A stretch of DNA of 39,705 nucleotides from JAUVHV01 sp964523875 (lineage in GTDB: Bacteria; Omnitrophota; Gorgyraeia; JABMRG01). Each line of letters begins with the position of its first letter. Position 1 is the first letter of the stretch. Of this stretch, positions 1 to 7,489 are shown one piece after another. The notes below the pieces were generated by a model. That model was not told the DNA's origin, made no database searches, and worked only from the letters and a program-made list of their open reading frames with translations. The position numbers and the translations under genes were made by a program. The DNA lies in the NCBI GenBank assembly GCA_964523875.1, contig CAZGAS010000007.1, positions 1 to 39,705 on the forward strand, read 5' to 3'.

Positions 1-2
1 TT

Positions 3-120
3 TGCCAGTGACCATAGAGAAGGGGAAACACCCGTTCCCATTTCGAATACGGCAGTTAAGCCCTTCTTCGCCAATGGTACTGCATTCGTCAGATTGTGGG
101 AGAGTAGGACGTTGCTGGCT
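3..120 (+). rRNA. rrf: 5S ribosomal RNA
   Basis: The sequence has the standard bacterial 5S layout: a 5' GCCAG arm pairing with CTGGC near 115-119, the conserved GGAAACACCCG-like stretch around 25-35, AGTTAAGCCC around 55-64, GGTACTGC around 75-82 and GGGAGAGTAGG around 98-108. The molecule appears complete or within one or two bases of complete. The exact ends are estimated from closure of helix I. It is probably the last gene of an rRNA operon whose 16S and 23S lie outside the window. Confidence 0.93.
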
Positions 121-128
121 TTTTATCA

Positions 129-171
129 TAATAGGGGGTTTACACTATAAGTGTAAACCCCCTATTATTTT
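129..171 (+). terminator. Intrinsic terminator of the rRNA operon
   Basis: There is a near-perfect 18-bp stem (129-146 with 150-167) around a three-base loop, with five consecutive G:C pairs, followed by a short T-rich tail. It starts about ten bases after the 5S 3' end, as expected for the terminator of an rRNA operon. The symmetric A/T-rich stem base could make it bidirectional. Confidence 0.88.
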
Positions 172-208
172 GTATTTAATGATTTTTCGCTTATTGAATT
201 TAATTATC

Positions 209-237
209 TTGACTCTTTAATAGCCATTTTATATAAT
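209..237 (+). promoter_or_regulatory. Sigma-70-type promoter for the EF-G2 gene
   Basis: TTGACT at 209-214 and TATAAT at 232-237 are separated by exactly 17 bases. Transcription would start near 244, leaving a leader of about 180 bases before the EF-G2 start codon. The placement just after the rRNA terminator fits a new transcription unit. Inferred from consensus match only. Confidence 0.7.
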
Positions 238-243
238 AATAGT

Positions 244-427
244 TCAAATTCATGTTACAATAAGTTATAACCATGTTATTCTGAATACCTTTATCCATAG
301 CATTCTTAGGATGGATGTGGCCATATCCCCATCTTTTTGTAGGCCTTAAGCGCTTTTGGCGTTAATCGTTATAGCAGGTAAATGCAAATAATGGGAGATT
401 ACCTTACCCAAAGGAGGAATTACAATT
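244..427 (+). promoter_or_regulatory. Long 5' leader with terminator-like hairpin
   Basis: The 180-base leader between the predicted start site and the EF-G2 gene has no convincing reading frame. A hairpin at 310-333 (GATGG paired with CCATC, extended inwards by ATGT with ATAT and a small bulge) is followed directly by five T residues, resembling a weak terminator or attenuator. A second bulged hairpin lies near 347-366. The leader ends with a strong AAAGGAGG ribosome binding site near 410-417. A regulatory role is inference, and no known riboswitch consensus was recognised. Confidence 0.35.
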
Positions 428-2482
428 ATGCTGGATGTAAAAGACAAGAGGGCAGTTGTGTTTGTAGGGCATTCAGGGTCGGGAAAGACATCATGCATAG
501 ATGCTATGCTTTATAAGGTTGGTGCTAACTCAAGGCATGGAAGCGTTGATCAAGGTAATAGCATGTGTGATTATGGAGATGATGAGATGGAGCGTAAAGT
601 AACTATAAGGTCAAAGATCCTTCATCTGGAACACAATGGAAAACTTGTCTACCTTCTTGATACGCCTGGTTACGCGGATTTTTCAGGCTCTGCTATATCA
701 TGCATGCGCGCAGTTGATTCGGGTATATGTGTTATCTGTGGAGTAAGCGGTGTTGAGATAGGCGCGGAAAAGGGCTGGGAACTGCTGTCAACGCGCAATC
801 TGCCCAGGCTTATCTTTGTTAATAAACTTGATAAGGAAAATTCCGATTTTAACAAGGCCATGCAATCAATAAATAGTACTTTTGGAAAAAATTGTGTGCC
901 TCTGGAATTTCCAATAGGCAAGGAGTTTTCTTTTAAGGAAACGGTTTCCCTGTTGGATAAAAATGTTTTGGACAAACTTGAACCTGTTGATAAAGAGGTG
1001 GCCCAGAAACACAGGGAGCAGCTTGTGGAAGCGGTAGCTGAGACAGATGATGCGCTTCTTGAGAAATATCTTGGAGGGGCAGAACTTACTGATGATGAAT
1101 TAAGAAGCGCGTTAAGAAAAGGCGTATGTGAGGCAAAGATATTTCCCGTACTTTGCGGGGCTGCTGCAAAAGAGATCGGGGTACCTTTGCTTATACGGGC
1201 AATCGAGAATTTGCTTCCCTCTCCTATGGAAGCTGTTCCGGTACAGGCAAAAGAGGAAGGAAATGAGAAACCAGTTATTGTTGAGTCTAAAAGAGAGTCT
1301 GGTTTTTCAGCGCTTGTATTTAAATCTCTGATAGACCCTTTTATCGGCCAGCTTACAATCTTCCGCGTATTTTCAGGGACATTAAAGAGTGATAGTTCCT
1401 TTTATAATGTTACAAGAAAATGCAAGGAAAGAATAGGCCAGCTTTTTATTCTTCAGGGCAAGGAACAGAAGGCAGTCCCTGAGGTTTCCGCGGGAGATAT
1501 AGCGGCAGTAGCGAAGCTTAAAGAGACGCGTTTGGGTGATACCATTGGAGTGGATGGAACCAAGTTTATGTTCGAGCCTATAGTAATGCCGGAACCCGCA
1601 ATCTCCCTGTCTATAAAGCCAAGATCCCGTCACGATGAAGAAAAGATAATGACCGCGCTTGCCAAGTTGACGAGCGAAGATCCCACTTTTAAATATTCAA
1701 GAGACCAACAGACGAAAGAACTTATCATATCAGGCCTTGGTGATATGCACCTTACTGTTATGGTCAATAAACTTAAGAATGATTTCCATGTTGAAGTTGA
1801 CCTAGGTATGCCCAAGGTGGCATATAAGGAGACTATAAAGAAGGGCATACAGATACAAGGTAAATACAAGAAACAATCTGGTGGACGTGGGCAATACGGG
1901 GATGTTTGGCTTGAGCTTGAGCCGCTTCCAAAAGGAGGAGACTTTGAGTTTGTAAATAAGATTGTCGGTGGAGCAGTGCCCAGACAGTATATACCTGCTG
2001 TTGAAAAAGGTGTGAGGCAGGCGATGAATGAGGGAGCTATTGCCGGATACCCTCTGGTTGATATAAAGGTCACTATTTATGACGGATCATACCATAATGT
2101 GGATTCATCTGAAATGGCGTTTAAGATAGCAGGCAGCATGGCCTTTAAGCAGGGCGTACAAAAAGCCAGCCCAGTGCTTTTAGAGCCTGTTATGAATGTA
2201 GAAATAATAGTCCCCGAGGATGTAATGGGGTCTATTACCGGGGACATTAACTCACGCCGTGGCAGAATAATGGGCATGGAACCTAAAGGCAGCAACCAGA
2301 TTGTAAAGGCACAGATACCATTATCAGAGATGCTCAAATACGCTACAGAGTTACGATCCTTAACAGCAGGCAGGGGAGCCTACCACATGGAATTTTCGCA
2401 TTATGAAGATACACCTGCTAAGGTTGCTCAGGGTATAATAGCGAAGTATCAGGAAGCGAAAGAACATGAGAAGGAAGAATGA
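428..2482 (+). CDS. Elongation factor G-like GTPase (EF-G2 type)
   Basis: This 684-residue protein has the full EF-G domain series: a GTPase domain from about residue 8, the translation-factor beta-barrel near 290-390, then domains III to V. The P-loop is GHSGSGKT (residues 14-21) instead of the AHIDAGKT usual in canonical EF-G. The switch II box is DTPGYADF (78-85), with Tyr where the catalytic His of EF-G and EF-Tu normally sits. The base-recognition motif is NKLD (132-135). These departures match what I know of the EF-G2/FusA2 paralogue group rather than the housekeeping translocase, so a canonical fusA should exist elsewhere. Such paralogues are ribosome-associated GTPases of uncertain role. 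A strong AAAGGAGG site precedes the ATG. Tetracycline-protection proteins look different in these motifs. I am confident of the family, not of the cellular role. Confidence 0.9.
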   Translation: MLDVKDKRAVVFVGHSGSGKTSCIDAMLYKVGANSRHGSVDQGNSMCDYGDDEMERKVTIRSKILHLEHNGKLVYLLDTPGYADFSGSAISCMRAVDSGICVICGVSGVEIGAEKGWELLSTRNLPRLIFVNKLDKENSDFNKAMQSINSTFGKNCVPLEFPIGKEFSFKETVSLLDKNVLDKLEPVDKEVAQKHREQLVEAVAETDDALLEKYLGGAELTDDELRSALRKGVCEAKIFPVLCGAAAKEIGVPLLIRAIENLLPSPMEAVPVQAKEEGNEKPVIVESKRESGFSALVFKSLIDPFIGQLTIFRVFSGTLKSDSSFYNVTRKCKERIGQLFILQGKEQKAVPEVSAGDIAAVAKLKETRLGDTIGVDGTKFMFEPIVMPEPAISLSIKPRSRHDEEKIMTALAKLTSEDPTFKYSRDQQTKELIISGLGDMHLTVMVNKLKNDFHVEVDLGMPKVAYKETIKKGIQIQGKYKKQSGGRGQYGDVWLELEPLPKGGDFEFVNKIVGGAVPRQYIPAVEKGVRQAMNEGAIAGYPLVDIKVTIYDGSYHNVDSSEMAFKIAGSMAFKQGVQKASPVLLEPVMNVEIIVPEDVMGSITGDINSRRGRIMGMEPKGSNQIVKAQIPLSEMLKYATELRSLTAGRGAYHMEFSHYEDTPAKVAQGIIAKYQEAKEHEKEE

Positions 2483-2483
2483 A

Positions 2484-2566
2484 CGCGTTATGGCGTTATT
2501 GTGTTATGGCGTTATAGCGTTTAGGATAACTCAAAACGCAATTACGCTATAACCCCATAACGAACA
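2484..2566. repeat. Imperfect inverted repeat between EF-G2 and yebC
   Basis: The left side carries two tandem near-copies of GTTATGGCGTTAT (about 2487-2516). The right side (about 2535-2563) carries its inverse, CGCTATAACCCCATAAC, so the RNA could fold into a long interrupted hairpin. There is no T-run typical of a terminator. It fills almost the whole gap between the two genes. Confidence 0.6.
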
Positions 2567-2586
2567 TATATAACAAGGAGTTGCAA

Positions 2587-3330
2587 GTGTCAGGACATAA
2601 TAAGTGGGCAAGTATTAAGCATAAAAAAGCTGCGACAGATTCAAAAAGGGGAAAAATATTTTCTAAACTTTCAAAAGAGCTTACAGCATCTGCAAGGGCA
2701 GGCGGTGGAGATCCTTTGGCCAACGCTCGCTTACGGGTTGCGATTAACAAAGCAAAATCCGTTAATATGCCAGCAGATAATATTGATCGTGCTATTAAGA
2801 AAGGAACAGGTGAGCTTCCCGGTGTAACGTATGAGGAGATAGCTTATGAAGGTTATGGACCAAAAGGTGTGGCTATTATAGCTGAATCCCTGACAGATAA
2901 TAAAAATAGGACAAGTGCGGATATAAGAAATATCTTTTCGAAAAAAGGCGGCAACATGGCAGGCTCAGGCAGTGTAAGCTGGATATTTACAAAGAAAGGT
3001 TTTATTATGGTTGTTGTAGCTAACGCGGACGAGGATACGGTTATGTCTGTTGCGCTTGAGGCCGGCGCGGAAGATATGACGACAGAAGAAGGTATGTACG
3101 AGATTACAACCTCTGTCTATGCTTTTGAAAAAGTTAAAGACGCGCTTGAAAAGGTTGCCATACCTGTTGAGTCAGCTGAGATTACCATGATACCGGCTAG
3201 TACAATAAAACTCGAGGGTACTGACGCTAAACAGGTCTTAAGCCTTGTCGAGATGTTAGAAGATCACGATGATGTCCAAAATGTGTACGCGAATTTTGAC
3301 ATACCTGATGAATTAATAGAAGAAGGATAG
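2587..3330 (+). CDS. yebC: YebC/PmpR-family regulator or translation factor
   Basis: The protein begins with the family signature MSGHNKWASIKHKKAA and runs about 247 residues, the usual length, with the typical acidic C-terminal end. Family members were annotated as DNA-binding transcriptional regulators; more recent work links some of them to relieving ribosome stalling. The GTG at 2587 is preferred over the in-frame TTG at 2581, because the protein then starts exactly at the conserved N-terminus and AAGGAG at 2575-2580 gives six-base spacing. Its position just before ruvCAB is the classic yebC-ruvCAB arrangement, although here a palindromic spacer of about 130 bases separates them. Confidence 0.95.
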   Translation: MSGHNKWASIKHKKAATDSKRGKIFSKLSKELTASARAGGGDPLANARLRVAINKAKSVNMPADNIDRAIKKGTGELPGVTYEEIAYEGYGPKGVAIIAESLTDNKNRTSADIRNIFSKKGGNMAGSGSVSWIFTKKGFIMVVVANADEDTVMSVALEAGAEDMTTEEGMYEITTSVYAFEKVKDALEKVAIPVESAEITMIPASTIKLEGTDAKQVLSLVEMLEDHDDVQNVYANFDIPDELIEEG

Positions 3331-3334
3331 TTTC

Positions 3335-3445
3335 GCATCGCGCTTGCCTGTCAGTAGGCAGGTATATCGTATTGAGTATTGCGTAAAAAAAGATTATGCA
3401 ACGTAAAACGCAATATCCGCCTGTCGGCAGGTAGGCGCACGATGC
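3335..3445. repeat. Composite inverted repeat between yebC and ruvC
   Basis: Outer arms GCATCG (3335-3340) and CGATGC (3440-3445) enclose two small palindromes rich in CCTG/CAGG (about 3344-3362 and 3420-3434). Inner arms TATTGCGT (3377-3384) and ACGCAATA (3408-3415) flank a short A-rich loop. The whole 111 bases could fold into one branched stem. It begins five bases after the yebC stop and ends shortly before ruvC. Confidence 0.6.
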
Positions 3446-3463
3446 ATAACTCACGACGAAAAT

Positions 3464-3964
3464 ATGAAGATACTGGGTATAGATCCGGGCCTGGATATTA
3501 CCGGTTATGGCCTGATAGATGAGAAGAGGGGCAGTGTATCTGTAATAGAGGCAGGTATAATAAAGACTTCCTGCAAAAGCTCACTTGCTATAAGAATTAA
3601 AACTATTCACCGCCAGCTTACAGATATTATAACCGTTCACAGTCCTGATGTATGCGTAATTGAGCAACTCTATTCTCACTACAAGCACCCTATGACAGCG
3701 ATTCTTATGGGCCATGCCAGGGGTATTATCCTATTATGCTGCAGTAATGGTAATGTTGAAATAATAGAATATCCCGCAAAGACACCAAAGCGCGCTATTA
3801 CAGGAAATGGAAACGCGTCAAAGTCACAAGTGCAACGCGTAGTTAACACTATACTAAATCTTAAAGATGCAGACCGCCCGCTTGATGTGACTGATGCTCT
3901 CGCGCTCTGTCTTACATATGTATACCATGCCAAAAACAAACACCTGGAGGCTGTTAATATATGA
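3464..3964 (+). CDS. ruvC: Crossover junction endodeoxyribonuclease RuvC
   Basis: RuvC cuts Holliday junctions as a dimer to finish recombinational repair. The 166 residues match the usual family length, and the four acidic catalytic residues are all visible: Asp7 in GIDPG, Glu67 in VIEQLY, and Asp141 and Asp144 in DVTDALA. The gene overlaps ruvA through ATGA at 3961-3964, so the two are probably translationally coupled. The ribosome binding site before the ATG is weak, because the upstream region is occupied by a palindromic repeat. The enzyme is expected to be active. Confidence 0.96.
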   Translation: MKILGIDPGLDITGYGLIDEKRGSVSVIEAGIIKTSCKSSLAIRIKTIHRQLTDIITVHSPDVCVIEQLYSHYKHPMTAILMGHARGIILLCCSNGNVEIIEYPAKTPKRAITGNGNASKSQVQRVVNTILNLKDADRPLDVTDALALCLTYVYHAKNKHLEAVNI

Positions 3965-4590
3965 TTAACGCGATAAGAGGTAAGCTTGCTAAAAAGAGCC
4001 AGGCAAGCATTACGGTTGATGTGGGCGGGTTAATTTATGAGGTGCTTATTCCTCTTACTGTGTATAACGGTTTGGAATCGACCCCGATAAACAGCGAAAT
4101 ATTTTTATTTACATTCCATTATTACGCGACTGACCATTCCAAGAGCTTTCCAGTGCTTATAGGTTTTATCAATGAGGTGGAAAGGGAATTTTTTGAGAAG
4201 TTTATTACTGTATCCGGGGTTGGCCCCAAGGCAGCAGTCAGGGCTATAAACAGGCCCATATCTGAGATAGCAAATGCCATTGACCAGGGAGATCTTGTTT
4301 TTCTAAAGTCCCTTCCCGGTATTGGAGAACAGCGCGCAAAAGAGATTATCGCGAAACTTCAGAACAAGATAGGAAAGTTCGGGCTTATACAGGATAGTTT
4401 TAAAACAGGCCCGCATACTGACTCTCAGGCGGATATTAAGAACGAGGCGTTGCAAGTGCTTATACAGCTTCAGTATAAGAAGCAGCAGGCAGAGGAGATG
4501 ATACAGAAGGCTATGCAGAGGAATCCTAAAATCTCCGCGAGCGAAGAACTCCTGAATGAGGTTTATAAGCAGAAGAGGAGCAAACCATGA
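3961..4590 (+). CDS. ruvA: Holliday junction branch migration protein RuvA
   Basis: RuvA binds four-way DNA junctions as a tetramer and loads the RuvB motor. The 209 residues include the N-terminal OB-fold, two helix-hairpin-helix motifs (VSGVGPKAA near 84-92 and LPGIGEQRA near 118-126) and the C-terminal three-helix domain that contacts RuvB. It overlaps ruvC upstream and ruvB downstream by four bases each (ATGA), giving a tight ruvC-ruvA-ruvB unit. Confidence 0.96.
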   Translation: MINAIRGKLAKKSQASITVDVGGLIYEVLIPLTVYNGLESTPINSEIFLFTFHYYATDHSKSFPVLIGFINEVEREFFEKFITVSGVGPKAAVRAINRPISEIANAIDQGDLVFLKSLPGIGEQRAKEIIAKLQNKIGKFGLIQDSFKTGPHTDSQADIKNEALQVLIQLQYKKQQAEEMIQKAMQRNPKISASEELLNEVYKQKRSKP

Positions 4591-5642
4591 GCAAGATTAA
4601 AGAGGACGGACAGACAGAAAGGCAGAAGCTAATAACTGGCAGGGAGACTGACGAGGACCAGGTATTAAGTATTTCTCTAAGGCCAACGAAAATAAATGAA
4701 TTTATCGGCCAGACAGGTCTTGTTGAAAATCTACTTATATTCATTGAAGCTGCCAAGAAGCGAAAAGAGCCTGCTGAGCATATACTCTTTTCAGGCCCTC
4801 CTGGACTTGGCAAGACAACGTTGGCTCATATTATGGCGCATGAGATGGGAACAAAGATAACAGCGACTTCAGGTCCCGCTATTGAGAGGGCAGGTGACCT
4901 AATAGGGATATTAACAAATCTTGAGGAAGGTGATATTTTGTTCATAGATGAGATTCACAGGATGTCAAAGGTTGTCGAGGAGTTTCTCTATCCTGCTATG
5001 GAAAATTTTCAGATAGATTTTGTAATTGATAAGGGCCCCTATGCCAAGACTATAAAATTTAATCTAAAGGCTTTTACCTTAATCGGCGCTACTACACGTT
5101 CGGGCCTGCTTACAGCGCCTATGCGCGGTAGATTCGGCCTATTCCATCACCTGGACTTTTACGAGCCGGAGGACCTGCTAAAGATAATTACACGATCCGC
5201 GGCGCTTTTATCTGTTAACATAACAAAGTCCGCGGCAATGGAGATAGCTAAGTGTTCGCGCGGTACACCGCGTGTAGCTAACAGGTTATTGCGCAGGGTA
5301 CGTGATTATACCCAGGTTAAGGCTGATGGTGATATTGAGGAGAGCGTTGTGAATAAGGCTCTTAAGTCTCAGGGCATAGATAGTGCAGGCCTTGACATGG
5401 TTGACCGCAAGGTTTTAAGCGCGATAATAGATTATTACAACGGGGGCCCTGTAGGCATAGAATCCCTCGCGGCATCCCTTAACGAGGAACCTGATACTAT
5501 AGTAGATGTTGTAGAGCCATTTTTATTGAAGATAGGTTATTTGAAGCGTACTCAAAGGGGACGTCAGGCAACCGAGCTTGCTTATAGGCATATGGAAAAT
5601 AAGGACAAACATAAAAGCAAAGGATTAAGTATTAAGGATTAA
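4587..5642 (+). CDS. ruvB: Holliday junction DNA helicase RuvB
   Basis: RuvB is the AAA+ hexameric motor for branch migration. Visible motifs are Walker A GPPGLGKTT (70-78), Walker B DEIH (121-124), the sensor 1 segment GATTRSG (about 168-173) and the arginine-finger region RGRFG near 180, followed by the C-terminal winged-helix domain. At 351 residues it is of normal length. The last nine or so residues (KSKGLSIKD) are encoded by the first arm of an intergenic repeat, so the tail looks extended by repeat sequence rather than conserved. The start overlaps the ruvA stop through ATGA. Confidence 0.97.
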   Translation: MSKIKEDGQTERQKLITGRETDEDQVLSISLRPTKINEFIGQTGLVENLLIFIEAAKKRKEPAEHILFSGPPGLGKTTLAHIMAHEMGTKITATSGPAIERAGDLIGILTNLEEGDILFIDEIHRMSKVVEEFLYPAMENFQIDFVIDKGPYAKTIKFNLKAFTLIGATTRSGLLTAPMRGRFGLFHHLDFYEPEDLLKIITRSAALLSVNITKSAAMEIAKCSRGTPRVANRLLRRVRDYTQVKADGDIEESVVNKALKSQGIDSAGLDMVDRKVLSAIIDYYNGGPVGIESLAASLNEEPDTIVDVVEPFLLKIGYLKRTQRGRQATELAYRHMENKDKHKSKGLSIKD

Positions 5643-5716
5643 GAATTAAATTATAAATTATATTAAAACGACGTTGAAGTTATGGCTTAATACTTAATCC
5701 TTACAACTTACAACTT
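5617..5716. repeat. Inverted repeat at the ruvB end and queH start
   Basis: AAGGATTAAGTATTAAG (about 5621-5637) is inverted as CTTAATACTTAATCCTT near 5686-5702, with an A/T-rich loop of about 48 bases. The right arm is followed by the tandem ACAACTTACAACTTA. A diverged copy of this right-hand unit occurs at 21580-21604, before rsmD. The left arm reaches into the ruvB coding sequence. Confidence 0.6.
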
Positions 5717-5720
5717 AATC

Positions 5721-6284
5721 ATGAAGATACTATTACATATTTGTTGTGCTCCTTGCGCAGTACACAGCATAAAAGAACTACAGGATACTGGCAATGCTGT
5801 TGAGGGGTTCTTTTATAACCCTAATATCCATCCCCTGTCTGAATATACAAATAGAAAAGAGTCATGTGTCAAGCTGTCTGAAATTACGGGAGTAAAGATA
5901 TCTTTTTATAATGATTATAGGTTTGAGGATTTTTTCAGAAAGATTACCTTCCATGAGAATGAGAACAGGTGCGGCCTTTGTTGGGACCTACGTTTAAATA
6001 AGACCGCGGAATACGCGTCAAAGAACGGTTTTGATGGTTTCACAAGTACGCTTTTTATAAGCCCTTATCAGGATCATGAAGCAATGAGATTAATCGCGGC
6101 AAAGGCACAGGAGAGATATTCGATAAGGTTTTTTTATAAGGATTTCCGGCCTGGATTTCGCGCATCGCATAGGCTTTCCAGGGAAATGGGGCTTTATCAT
6201 CAGAAGTACTGCGGTTGTATTTACAGCGAACGAGAGAGATTCCAGAAAACATATGGCAGGCAGCAGAAGACAGAGGCCAAATGA
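5721..6284 (+). CDS. queH: Epoxyqueuosine reductase QueH
   Basis: QueH (formerly DUF208) carries out the last step of queuosine synthesis, reducing epoxyqueuosine in tRNA to queuosine, and is unrelated to QueG. The 187-residue protein shows the family cysteine pattern: HICCAPC at the N-terminus (Cys8, Cys9, Cys12), CGLC (Cys84, Cys87) and YCGC (Cys164, Cys166), expected to hold iron-sulfur and metal sites. The partner enzymes QueA and Tgt are encoded about 1.2 kb downstream on the same strand, which supports the assignment. The stop overlaps the ATG of the next gene (ATGA at 6281-6284). Confidence 0.93.
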   Translation: MKILLHICCAPCAVHSIKELQDTGNAVEGFFYNPNIHPLSEYTNRKESCVKLSEITGVKISFYNDYRFEDFFRKITFHENENRCGLCWDLRLNKTAEYASKNGFDGFTSTLFISPYQDHEAMRLIAAKAQERYSIRFFYKDFRPGFRASHRLSREMGLYHQKYCGCIYSERERFQKTYGRQQKTEAK

Positions 6285-7459
6285 GAGGTGGAAGAGAACT
6301 GATTTCAAGCTGTAGCCTCTTTTTTTTGATATCTTTATTCTGTTGTTTTTTTATGCCTGTACCTTCTCTTATTGCCGTGACTATTAATCTTCCTGAAAAG
6401 ATCAGGGTAGTAGTTGTGGATAATGTGGATGAACTTGATCTTTCCATAAAAGGAACATATGAGATAAGGACACTCGGGACAGAGGAGGTCCTGGAAGAGG
6501 GCAAGACCTTTTATAATATCAAGATAAGGCCTTGCCCTCATGGTATAGATTTTGGAAAGAAAAAGTTCAAGATATACGCTATACATATAGTGCCCCAAAG
6601 ACAGCCTGCGATATATCTTGGTAAGAGGCTTTATAAGGGTAGCCTCGAGATTATAAAGACAAAAGAAGGCCTTCTCCGCGCTATTAATATAATCGATTTA
6701 GAAGATTACCTTAAAGGGGTGCTGTTTCATGAGGTATCTCATCGCTGGCCTATGGAAGCTATAAAGGCACAGGCAATCGCGTCAAGGACATTCGCGCTAT
6801 ACCAGGCTCAGCAGAACAATAATCAGGATTATTATCTCAAGGCAGATATAAGTTCCCAGGTATACGGTGGTGTGTACGCGGAGAGGTACCGTACAAATAA
6901 GGCTGTAGAAGAGACTAAGGGAGAAGTGCTTATATACAACGCTAAGCTTTTGCCTGCTTTTTTTCACGCAACATGCGGAGGACATACAGAAGATGCCAGA
7001 AGGCTCTGGGCTGTGAACGCAAAGCCGCTGAAAGGGGTAAAGTGTGTATATTGTAAAAACTCGCCACATTTTTACTGGGAGTGTGACCTGGCTCTTGATA
7101 CAATTGAAAAAAAACTTAATGGTGCGGGGTATAATATTGCCGGTATAAGGTCAATAAAGGCTAAGGGAAGAGACGCATCCGGCAGGGTAATACAGCTTAT
7201 CCTGGGAGGAAGAGAACACAGAATCAGGATAAGCGCTAAGGATTTTCGTCATATATTTAATTCCAGGATTATTAGGAGCACGAACTTTGTTGTCACAGTA
7301 ATAGGAAAAGACGCGTATTTTAAGGGGCAGGGCTGGGGGCATGGTGTGGGCCTGTGCCAGTGGGGTGCGTTCTCAATGGCAAAAAAAGGTAAAACCGATC
7401 GTCAGATATTAAGCTTCTATTATCCTGACTCGCAGATAAGACGTATCGCAGATAAGTAA
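6281..7459 (+). CDS. SpoIID/LytB-domain exported protein
   Basis: The protein of about 392 residues starts with a hydrophobic segment (about residues 8-32) that should act as a signal peptide or membrane anchor. It then carries a SpoIID/LytB domain with the characteristic DYLKGVLFHEVSHRWPMEA region and the C-terminal GWGHGVGLCQWGA motif. SpoIID itself is a lytic transglycosylase acting on denuded glycan in sporulating Firmicutes; homologues in non-sporulating bacteria are thought to act on peptidoglycan, with roles poorly defined. I chose ATG 6281 because it overlaps the queH stop and puts the hydrophobic segment at the N-terminus; an in-frame start at 6215 would run deep inside queH. Nothing here suggests sporulation. 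Confidence 0.88.
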   Translation: MRGGRELISSCSLFFLISLFCCFFMPVPSLIAVTINLPEKIRVVVVDNVDELDLSIKGTYEIRTLGTEEVLEEGKTFYNIKIRPCPHGIDFGKKKFKIYAIHIVPQRQPAIYLGKRLYKGSLEIIKTKEGLLRAINIIDLEDYLKGVLFHEVSHRWPMEAIKAQAIASRTFALYQAQQNNNQDYYLKADISSQVYGGVYAERYRTNKAVEETKGEVLIYNAKLLPAFFHATCGGHTEDARRLWAVNAKPLKGVKCVYCKNSPHFYWECDLALDTIEKKLNGAGYNIAGIRSIKAKGRDASGRVIQLILGGREHRIRISAKDFRHIFNSRIIRSTNFVVTVIGKDAYFKGQGWGHGVGLCQWGAFSMAKKGKTDRQILSFYYPDSQIRRIADK

Positions 7460-7489
7460 AGAGAACAAAACTTTTGCAAATATTAAATA

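Noticed and set aside
2..220. Open frame of 72 codons across the first 220 bases
   Set aside because: It lies over the 5S rRNA and its terminator, so it is not a gene.
2581..2586. TTG at 2581 as the yebC start
   Set aside because: It lies directly against the AAGGAG site and adds two residues before the conserved MSGHNKW; GTG 2587 fits better.
6215..6280. Upstream start for the SpoIID-domain protein
   Set aside because: It would overlap queH by about 70 bases and place charged residues before the signal peptide; ATG 6281 gives an ATGA overlap.
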